Notes under the pieces: model-generated
Seen by the model: only the letters and a program-made list of their open reading frames with translations
What the model was told of the DNA's origin: nothing
Databases searched by the model: none
Made by a program: the position numbers and the translations under genes
In this document: in pieces, positions 1 through 4,111 of the stretch
Layout: every line of letters begins with the position of its first letter
Numbering within the stretch: the first letter of the stretch is position 1
Assembly: GCA_943349725.1 (NCBI GenBank)
Contig: CALQZP010000057.1
Span: 1 to 5,617, forward strand
DNA from: Candidatus Nomurabacteria bacterium
GTDB lineage: Bacteria > Patescibacteriota > Minisyncoccia > Phycocordibacterales > UBA10002
Reading direction: 5' to 3'
Length of the DNA: 5,617 bases

Positions 1-522
1 AATCTTCAGGAACGCATTACTTCAACAGACAAGGGTTCCGTAACGTCCGTACAGGCTGTCTACGTGCCTGCCGACGACCTCACCGACCCCGCTCCAGCTA
101 CAACCTTCGCTCACCTCGACTCCACTGTGGTGCTCAACCGTTCTCTTACCGAAATCGGTATTTACCCTGCCGTCGATCCGCTTGACTCGTCTTCCACCAT
201 TCTTGACCCGAACATCGTAGGGAAAGATCACTACACCACCGCCCGTGAAGTCCAGCGCGTCCTTCAGCGATACAAGGACTTGCAGGACATTATCGCAATC
301 TTGGGTATGGAAGAACTTTCAGAAGACGACAAAGCCCTCGTTGTCCGCGCCCGCAAAATCCAGAAATTCCTCTCCCAGCCGTTCTTCGTCGCCGAACAAT
401 TCACCGGCGCGAAGGGTCAGTATGTTCCGCTTGCTGAAACCATCCGTTCATTTAAGGAAATTTTGGAAGGGAAGCATGACAGTAAGGCGGAAAATGAGTT
501 CTATATGAAGGGAGCTCTGTAA
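1..522 (+). CDS. atpD: F1Fo ATP synthase subunit beta, C-terminal part (5' end outside window)
   Basis: This is the catalytic beta subunit of the F1 sector of ATP synthase, which makes or hydrolyses ATP at the inner face of the membrane. The reading frame is open from base 1 and ends at TAA 520-522, giving 173 residues, roughly the last third of a protein that is usually about 460-480 residues long. The fragment begins with LQERITST and continues through VYVPADDLTDPAPATTFAHL and GIYPAVDPLDS, which are hallmark beta-subunit segments downstream of the Walker B region. The DELSEED lever, which contacts the gamma subunit, is present as EELSEDD at bases 310-330. The C-terminal helical part (FFVAEQFTG, then an amphipathic tail) is complete. 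A GTG at 64 is internal and is not a start. The gene is followed by a small ORF and atpC, so this is the end of an atp operon. Seen in sequence; identification is very secure. Confidence 0.97.
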   Translation, partial: NLQERITSTDKGSVTSVQAVYVPADDLTDPAPATTFAHLDSTVVLNRSLTEIGIYPAVDPLDSSSTILDPNIVGKDHYTTAREVQRVLQRYKDLQDIIAILGMEELSEDDKALVVRARKIQKFLSQPFFVAEQFTGAKGQYVPLAETIRSFKEILEGKHDSKAENEFYMKGAL

Positions 523-537
523 AAGCTGTTAGCTTTT
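521..537 (+). other. Small AT-rich hairpin between atpD and the next ORF
   Basis: AAAAGCT (521-527), loop GTT, then AGCTTTT (531-537) form a perfect 7-bp hairpin that overlaps the last two bases of the atpD stop codon. A third AGCT follows at 545-548, so the 37-bp spacer is built from repeated AGCT words. The stem is weak (two G-C pairs) and only four T follow, so it is unlikely to be a full terminator. It may be an attenuator or an RNA processing site. Role is inference. Confidence 0.35.
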
Positions 538-559
538 AGGTTCTAGCTTTAAGGAAAGG

Positions 560-784
560 ATGAAAAAAATACTTATAACACTGTTCATACTTATCGTCAT
601 TGCAACTGGTTTTTTTGCTTACACGTCTTTCTTCTCTAAACCTCTAGGGTTTGAATCTGAAGCAGAATGTACAGAAAAAACTGGGCAAAAATGTGTATTT
701 GAATGTGGCGGACCAATAACCTTTAACGATGAGGCGCAGGGAAATGCATGTAACTTTGCAAAGTGGACACCAAAGACAAATTAA
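560..784 (+). CDS. Small membrane-anchored cysteine-containing protein inside the atp operon
   Basis: I do not recognise this 74-residue protein. Residues 2-3 are lysines, and residues 4-22 are a single hydrophobic segment (ILITLFILIVIATGFFAYT), so it is probably an uncleaved signal anchor or a signal peptide with the rest outside the membrane. There is no lipobox cysteine at the end of the segment. The remaining 50 residues are polar and hold four cysteines (about C37, C45, C49, C64), which could make two disulfides. The start ATG has a good Shine-Dalgarno AAGGA at 551-555 with a 4-nt spacer. The stop TAA (782-784) directly abuts the atpC ATG at 785, so the two are co-transcribed and probably translationally coupled. 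Its codons are visibly more AT-rich than those of atpD and atpC, which suggests later insertion into the operon. A role in ATP synthase is not implied by the sequence; placement is the only link. Confidence 0.75.
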   Translation: MKKILITLFILIVIATGFFAYTSFFSKPLGFESEAECTEKTGQKCVFECGGPITFNDEAQGNACNFAKWTPKTN

Positions 785-1231
785 ATGACTAACAAACTTA
801 AACTAAAAATAGTTACCCCGGAACGTCTCATTCTTGAAGAAGACGTCGACCAAGTTACTTTCCCTACCACGGAAGGTGAATTGACCATACTACCTGACCA
901 CATTCCGCTTATCGCGGGACTCTCTTCCGGTGATGTGGTCGCTGTGGTAAACGGCGAGCATATGCCGTGGGCGGTCGCTGGCGGATTCGTGGAGGTCAAG
1001 AAAAGCGAAAATGGACAAACAACCGTCGCCGTCCTTGCCGATTTTGCCGAGCATGTTTCCGAACTTTCTGATACCGCTATTGAAAAAGCCAAAGCCCGTG
1101 CCGAGGAACTCCGCAAACAAATGGAAAACAAAGGAGTTGTGGACTACGAACACTTCGCCGCCGAACTTGAACGTTCCCTTACTCGCGTACGTATTGCGGA
1201 TAAATGGCGTTCAAAGAAGTATAGAAAATAG
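785..1231 (+). CDS. atpC: F1Fo ATP synthase subunit epsilon
   Basis: Epsilon is part of the central stalk of F1 and links the gamma rotor to the c-ring; its C-terminal helices can act as a brake on ATP hydrolysis. The protein has 148 residues, within or slightly above the usual range. Residues 4-88 match the N-terminal beta-sandwich: LKIVTPERLILEEDVDQVT, then TTEGELTILPDHIPLIAGL and the AGGFVEV strand near residue 60. Residues about 90-135 form the charged helical C-terminal domain (ELSDTAIEKAKARAEELRKQ). The ATG directly follows the TAA of the preceding small ORF, and no Shine-Dalgarno is visible in the 15 bases upstream, so initiation probably depends on ribosomes finishing the upstream ORF. 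It is the last gene of the operon and is followed by an intrinsic terminator. Identification is secure. Confidence 0.96.
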   Translation: MTNKLKLKIVTPERLILEEDVDQVTFPTTEGELTILPDHIPLIAGLSSGDVVAVVNGEHMPWAVAGGFVEVKKSENGQTTVAVLADFAEHVSELSDTAIEKAKARAEELRKQMENKGVVDYEHFAAELERSLTRVRIADKWRSKKYRK

Positions 1232-1237
1232 AAGAAA

Positions 1238-1255
1238 CCCCTAGGTTCCTAGGGG
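1238..1255 (+). repeat. Perfect palindrome with CCTAGG arms after atpC
   Basis: CCCCTAGG (1238-1245), TT, CCTAGGGG (1248-1255) is an 8-bp perfect inverted repeat starting 7 bases after the atpC stop. No T-run follows, so it is not a classical terminator by itself. It lies 21 bases before the real terminator and may protect the mRNA end or form a protein site. CTAG tetranucleotides recur nearby (1264-1267, 1314-1317, 1319-1322). Confidence 0.6.
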
Positions 1256-1276
1256 AAAGATTTCTAGGTTAACAAG

Positions 1277-1304
1277 AAAGCCGGAAATCGTCCGGCTTTT
1301 CTTT
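1277..1304 (+). terminator. Rho-independent terminator of the atp operon
   Basis: AAAGCCGGA (1277-1285) pairs perfectly with TCCGGCTTT (1291-1299) around the loop AATCG. The 9-bp stem has a GC-rich core and runs into a U-rich tail (TTTTCTTTTT, 1297-1306). Position 46 bases after the atpC stop fits termination of the ATP synthase operon. Confidence 0.9.
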
Positions 1305-1370
1305 TTGTATACCCTAGGCTAGAGTGAGTGCCGAACAGAAATTCAACCAATGAAAGGATAGACAGCTCTT

Positions 1371-2660
1371 ATGAAAATATGTGTAATCGGCGAAGACGGA
1401 CGTGGACACGCGATTGTGAGAACGCTGGCAAAGTCGGAGGCGGTAAGCGAACTTACCTGCTTGCCCGGAAGTCATGCAATCGGACTGGAACGGCTCATTT
1501 CAAACGGCAATTCTGTTCGTTGTATTCCCGGCGTCAAGGTTACGGATGCAAAGGTGATTGCGGATTTGGCGAGAGAAGCGCGAGCTGATCTTGTCATTCC
1601 CGGCCCTGAGGCATGTCTTGAAGCGCAGGTTGGCGACCTATGCAGAACGTACGGCATACCGTTTGCGGGACCCTGCAGTCGCGGGGCGCGTTTGGAAACA
1701 TCTAAGGCGTTTCAGTTTCAGTTTATGCGTGACAACGGCATTCCGTGCCCGATTGGCGAGATTTGCGAGACGGCTTCCTCCGCAAGAGCTTTCGCGGCGA
1801 AGCATTGGAACGGTGTTGCCGTTAAGGCAGATGGATTGGCCTTTGGAAAAGGTGTTCTGCTTTGTAAGGACACCGTGGCGGCAAGCACTGCGATTAACCG
1901 GCTTATGGTCAATCGTGAGTACGGTCGGGCCGGAGACAGAGTAGTCATGCAGGAATTGTTGAAAGGGGGCATTGAAATCGCTCTGCACGTCATTACCGAC
2001 AACAGATCCGCATTTCTCATGGAAACTGCCTGCGACTACAAGCGCGAGGGCGCAGGGGACACTGGTGATAACACCGGAGGCATCGGAGGATATTCTCCGG
2101 GACCACTACTTAAACCGGACACTCTTTTCAAAATTCGCGAGCATCTTTTGGAGCGATGGCGAAGAGGCTGCCAAGAGGAAGGTTTTGTGTATCGGGGGAT
2201 ACTTTATCCCGGACTAATGCTTATGGGTGAGATTGGCATTCGTGTGCTGGAGTTCAACGCACGATTCGGTGACCCTGAAGCACAAATCTTCCTCCGGCGA
2301 TTCACAGGGGACCTCGCGAAATTGCTCTATGCTTCGGCGACTGACACGCTTGACGAGTCAATGCTCTCCTGGAGTCCTGAGCCTTCAGTCGGAATAGTTC
2401 TGTGTTCGGAGGGATATCCTCGACCACCAAAAATTGGACGTCAAATAACCGGACTGGAGGATGCCATCAAAATTCCCGGTGTGGAAATTTTCCACAACGG
2501 CACACTGAAAATAAACGGCAAATGGTTTTCCAACGCTGGCAGGATTGTCACCGTGACCGCTATAGGGAATGATGCACGAGCTAACGCCTACGAAGCAATC
2601 GCGCACATACAGTGCGAGGGGGCGTGGTTCCGCCCCGATATCGCTGAACATTTGAGGTGA
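1371..2660 (+). CDS. purD: Phosphoribosylamine-glycine ligase (GAR synthetase), divergent N-terminal domain
   Basis: PurD is a cytoplasmic ATP-grasp enzyme that joins glycine to 5-phosphoribosylamine, the second step of de novo purine synthesis. The protein has 429 residues, the normal PurD length. The N-terminal Rossmann-like domain begins MKICVIGEDGRGHAI (family norm close to GSGGREHAL) and includes DLVIPGPEACLEAQ near residue 75. The ATP-grasp core holds VAVKADGLAFGKGVLL (about 149-164), DTGDNTGGIGGYSPGP (about 230-245) and RVLEFNARFGDPEAQ (about 288-302), which supply the nucleotide and Mg2+ ligands. The C-terminal domain has VGIVLCSEGYPRPP and an AGRIVTVTAIG strand. The ATG is preceded by AAAGGA at 1353-1358, a rather long 12-base spacer. 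It stands alone between two terminators, with no other purine gene in view. N-domain changes (REH to RGH, PGNxG to PGSHA) are odd, but the catalytic core looks intact. Confidence 0.93.
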   Translation: MKICVIGEDGRGHAIVRTLAKSEAVSELTCLPGSHAIGLERLISNGNSVRCIPGVKVTDAKVIADLAREARADLVIPGPEACLEAQVGDLCRTYGIPFAGPCSRGARLETSKAFQFQFMRDNGIPCPIGEICETASSARAFAAKHWNGVAVKADGLAFGKGVLLCKDTVAASTAINRLMVNREYGRAGDRVVMQELLKGGIEIALHVITDNRSAFLMETACDYKREGAGDTGDNTGGIGGYSPGPLLKPDTLFKIREHLLERWRRGCQEEGFVYRGILYPGLMLMGEIGIRVLEFNARFGDPEAQIFLRRFTGDLAKLLYASATDTLDESMLSWSPEPSVGIVLCSEGYPRPPKIGRQITGLEDAIKIPGVEIFHNGTLKINGKWFSNAGRIVTVTAIGNDARANAYEAIAHIQCEGAWFRPDIAEHLR

Positions 2661-2675
2661 GTTCCCGTGAGGAAC
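2661..2675 (+). other. Short hairpin directly after purD
   Basis: GTTCC (2661-2665), loop CGTGA, GGAAC (2671-2675) forms a 5-bp hairpin that begins on the base after the purD stop. It stands just upstream of the stronger terminator stem and has no T-run of its own. It may be an anti-decay or pausing structure. Confidence 0.4.
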
Positions 2676-2681
2676 TGCATG

Positions 2682-2717
2682 GTCGGTTGTGCGCAAGCGC
2701 AACCGACTTTTGATTTT
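2682..2717 (+). terminator. Rho-independent terminator after purD, GNRA-capped
   Basis: GTCGGTTGTGC (2682-2692) pairs with GCGCAACCGAC (2697-2707), an 11-bp stem with one T-G wobble, closed by the tetraloop GCAA (2693-2696). TTTT and then ATTTT-type T-rich sequence follow (2708-2717). This ends the purD transcript and isolates it from the next gene. Confidence 0.88.
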
Positions 2718-2736
2718 CACAGCAAATAGCACATGG

Positions 2737-2761
2737 ATATTGTCTGTAGTACAATATTTGT
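2737..2761 (+). promoter_or_regulatory. Probable leaderless promoter inside a palindrome (possible operator)
   Basis: TACAAT at 2750-2755 matches the -10 consensus at five of six positions and ends 6 bases before the ATG at 2762, so transcription would start at or next to the A of ATG, giving a leaderless mRNA. There is no Shine-Dalgarno upstream of the ATG, which fits. No convincing -35 is seen at the right spacing. The -10 box is embedded in a perfect inverted repeat: ATATTGT (2737-2743), 7-nt centre CTGTAGT, ACAATAT (2751-2757). A repressor bound here would block the promoter; the HTH protein encoded just downstream is one candidate. Operator role is inference. Confidence 0.5.
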
Positions 2762-3445
2762 ATGCGACCAGTAAATGAGAGGGATCGCGCCATTCTACTC
2801 CGCACCCAAGGAAAAACATACCCGGAAATCCAAAAGGAGCTGGGGACGGGCGTTTCCAAGGGAGTTCTTTTTTATTGGTTTCAGAATATAGAATTGACTC
2901 CAGGTCAGCGTGAAAGAATACAGGAGCAGAATTTTCGGTCCTTGCAAATATCACGCTCAAAGGCTTTAGCCGTTAACAGAGAAAAGCGAGCCCAGTACAT
3001 TAACTCTATTGCAGAGCGAGTTGGAGGTTTCGAAAAAGCATTGAGGGACAAAGAGGTGGGAAAGATTGTTCTTGCAATCCTTTATATTACTGAGGGTTCT
3101 CGTTCGCAAAAAGGGGGTATTACTTTTGGGAACTCTGACCCTTATATTATTAGCCTGTTTTTACATCTCCTTCGTTTCTGCTATAGTATTGACGAGCAAA
3201 AATTGCGCTGTACCGTGCAATGCAGAGCTGACCAAAACATAGCTGAATTAGCTCACTTTTGGAAGAGAATTACTGGAATTCCAGCAAATAGATTCTGTAA
3301 GCCACAAGTTGACCCTCGTACCATTGGAAAACCGACTAAAAAGTCCGGCTATCGAGGAGTTTGCCGTATTAATTATTTTTCGGCGGATTTGTCTCTGGAG
3401 TTGAAAGCGATTGCAAAAATAATTCACAATGGGCCTGTAGTATAG
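2762..3445 (+). CDS. HTH protein with LAGLIDADG-like domain (homing-endonuclease-like), function unknown
   Basis: The 227-residue protein has two parts. Residues about 7-46 read as a helix-turn-helix (AILLRTQGKTYPEIQKELG, then a W/F-containing recognition helix and NIELT), like the HTH of resolvases and small regulators. After a basic helical linker (about 48-98), residues 99-178 look like a single-motif LAGLIDADG fold: VGKIVLAILYITEGS carries the helix and the acidic residue (E111), followed by ITFGNSDPYIISLFLHLLR and FWKRITGIPANRF. This pattern resembles LAGLIDADG/WhiA-type domains found as HTH fusions in CPR bacteria and archaea; that family link is from memory. It could be a DNA-binding regulator, a homing endonuclease or a relic of one. 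The start is ATG 2762 next to a leaderless-type promoter. The last five codons, including the TAG at 3443-3445, lie inside the tRNA-Ala gene. Confidence 0.75.
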   Translation: MRPVNERDRAILLRTQGKTYPEIQKELGTGVSKGVLFYWFQNIELTPGQRERIQEQNFRSLQISRSKALAVNREKRAQYINSIAERVGGFEKALRDKEVGKIVLAILYITEGSRSQKGGITFGNSDPYIISLFLHLLRFCYSIDEQKLRCTVQCRADQNIAELAHFWKRITGIPANRFCKPQVDPRTIGKPTKKSGYRGVCRINYFSADLSLELKAIAKIIHNGPVV

Positions 3446-3501
3446 TAGTAACACGCGACTATGGCATAGTCGAATCGGGGGTGCGATTCCCCCCAGGTCC
3501 A
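3431..3501 (+). tRNA. tRNA-Ala(GGC), atypical D- and T-loops, possibly decaying
   Basis: A complete cloverleaf of 71 nt can be drawn. The acceptor stem is GGGCCTG (3431-3437) with CAGGTCC (3494-3500), including the G3-U70 pair (3433/3498) that identifies alanine tRNAs, and A73 is the discriminator (3501). The anticodon stem CGACT/AGTCG is perfect around loop ATGGCAT (3461-3467), anticodon GGC (3463-3465), which decodes GCC/GCU; this loop is the same as in E. coli tRNA-Ala(GGC). The T-stem is GGGGG/CCCCC (3477-3481, 3489-3493). Oddities: the T-loop is TGCGATT, with G instead of U at position 55; the D-loop AGTAGTA has A instead of G at position 18; the D-stem GTAT/ACAC has an A-C mismatch; the variable loop has 4 nt. 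CCA is not encoded. The 5' 15 nt overlap the upstream gene. Either functional with altered loops or a decaying copy. Confidence 0.82.
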
Positions 3502-3502
3502 C

Positions 3503-3706
3503 ATAAAGGAGTACGCCTATTTTGTCGAGCGATTGGTAAAAGCTCGACTTGAGGCGGGACTGACGCAGGTTGAGGTGGCTAAGAAACTTGGCCGCCCACA
3601 ATCTCATGTTTCCAATGTGGAAACCGGACAACAGAGGGTTGATATTGTTGAGCTACAGCGATTTGCGAAGCTGTACGGAAAAGATATAAATTATTTTATA
3701 AAGTGA
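3503..3706 (+). CDS. XRE-family HTH regulator reading frame without a normal start codon
   Basis: The frame opens after a TAG at 3467-3469 and ends at TGA 3704-3706. Read from 3503 it gives 67 residues, the usual size for one-domain Cro/CI-type regulators. The HTH is clear: RLVKARLEAGLTQVEVAKKL (10-29) holds the first helices, RPQSHVSNVETG (31-42) the recognition helix, and VDIVELQRFAKLYGK (46-60) the closing helices. No ATG or GTG lies upstream in frame. ATA at 3503 is where the family's ATG would be expected, and one base change (ATA to ATG) would restore it. The only in-frame standard alternative is TTG 3533, which would remove ten N-terminal residues and lacks a well-spaced Shine-Dalgarno. 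The AAAGGAG at 3505-3511 has no in-frame start after it. The frame begins two bases after the tRNA end, so it may be a start-damaged pseudogene or use a rare start. Confidence 0.65.
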   Translation: MKEYAYFVERLVKARLEAGLTQVEVAKKLGRPQSHVSNVETGQQRVDIVELQRFAKLYGKDINYFIK

Positions 3707-3707
3707 T

Positions 3708-3860
3708 ATGAAAAGACTACTAAATATCCTCTTGGTTCGCAGAGCAGAGGTAGAAAATAAATGGTGGCATCGCCTCTCTTGTCTTCAAGAGAAGCCCGCC
3801 CTCCGCCCCGTCGCCCATTCCATTCAAAAAAGATTCCGCGCGCAAAACAAAGAAGGATGA
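3708..3860 (+). pseudogene. 50-codon ORF, probable broken start of a small membrane protein
   Basis: ATG 3708 lies one base after the TGA of the HTH frame, the close spacing typical of a coupled pair. The first 23 residues (MKRLLNILLVRRAEV, then NKWWHRL) are protein-like and resemble the cytoplasmic lead of small CPR membrane proteins in which a WWHRL-type motif precedes a transmembrane helix; that resemblance is from memory. After this motif, at about base 3775, the expected hydrophobic helix is missing, and the frame runs through the GC-rich hairpin cluster as arginine- and proline-rich sequence to TGA 3858-3860. Continuing past this TGA, the frame stays open to TAG 3969-3971 and ends with a hydrophobic stretch (WVSLVGILLV). 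The simplest reading is an ORF cut by insertion or decay at about 3775. It could also be a chance ORF. Confidence 0.35.
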
Positions 3861-3926
3861 GAAGCGACGGGGCGGGGGCGGGAACGCCGAGTCTTCGAGG
3901 CGTTGAGTGCCGAGTCGGCGAGGCAC
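3775..3926 (+). other. GC-rich cluster of four back-to-back hairpins (structured RNA or repeat element)
   Basis: Four inverted repeats follow one another almost without gaps. H1: TCTCTTG (3775-3781), TCTT, CAAGAGA (3786-3792). H2: CCCGCCC-T-CCGCCCCGTCGC (3795-3814) with GCGACGGGGCGGGGGCGGG (3864-3882), 19 pairs with one bulged T and a 49-nt loop. H3: AACGCC (3883-3888) with GGCGTT (3899-3904), starting on the base after H2. H4: GTGCC (3907-3911) with GGCAC (3922-3926). H3 and H4 share a 16-nt unit, GCCGAGTC-NN-CGAGGC, at 3886-3901 and 3909-3924. None matches RNase P RNA, tmRNA or SRP RNA motifs that I know. It may be a non-coding RNA, a palindromic mobile repeat, or a degraded gene; the pairing itself is seen directly. 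Confidence 0.5.
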
Positions 3927-4111
3927 GAGTGTTGGGTTTCGTTAGTCGGTATTCTGTTGGTAAAAAGTTAGAGCAAAGGTTAGAATTACTCCACAAACAG
4001 AAACTTCTTCGTCCGAAAGGGCAAAATCCGCGCGCGCCTGCGGCGCGAGAGTGTGTGCGGAAAAAGGACTTCTAGTCAGAAGGTAATTAAAAGACAGTAA
4101 CTAAGAAAGAT
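3927..4111 (+). other. Intergenic stretch with a second hairpin domain
   Basis: No convincing gene is seen here. 3927-4003 is AT-rich with no clear structure. From 4011 a nested fold is possible: GTCC (4011-4014) with GGAC (4066-4069), TCCGC (4027-4031) with GCGGA (4057-4061), and inside them CGCGCC (4033-4038), TGC, GGCGCG (4042-4047). The inner 6-bp hairpin is strong and the outer pairs are weaker. A weak purine-rich stretch (AAGAAAGA, 4103-4110) before ATG 4112 may serve as the ribosome binding site of the next gene. No clear promoter box was found. Confidence 0.3.

Noticed and set aside
2385..2960. 191-codon - strand ORF
   Set aside because: It lies antisense to the end of purD, a strong terminator and the start of the HTH gene, with no domain and no start signals. 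A shadow frame.
3154..3200. LAGLIDADG-like gene as part of an intron or intein
   Set aside because: No split host gene, no group I intron core and no splice-junction residues are seen around 2762-3445, and purD upstream is intact.
3685..3700. TATAAA-TTAT-TTTATA hairpin at the end of the XRE frame as a terminator
   Set aside because: The stem is purely A-T, lies inside the coding frame, and is followed by no T-run. Probably chance in AT-rich codons.
3691..3996. 101- and 68-codon - strand ORFs opposite the hairpin cluster
   Set aside because: They are mirror translations of the inverted repeats, with biased composition and no recognisable motif.
3761..4075. 104-codon + strand ORF across the hairpin cluster
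   Set aside because: Its sequence is dominated by R, P, A and S encoded by palindromic GC-rich DNA, it overlaps the more protein-like ORF at 3708, and it shows no recognisable domain. More likely a by-product of the structured DNA than a gene.
2661..4111. CRISPR array or integrase-flanked island
   Set aside because: No regularly spaced repeats with unique spacers, no tyrosine or serine recombinase gene, and no second copy of the tRNA 3' end (attachment site) were found in the window.
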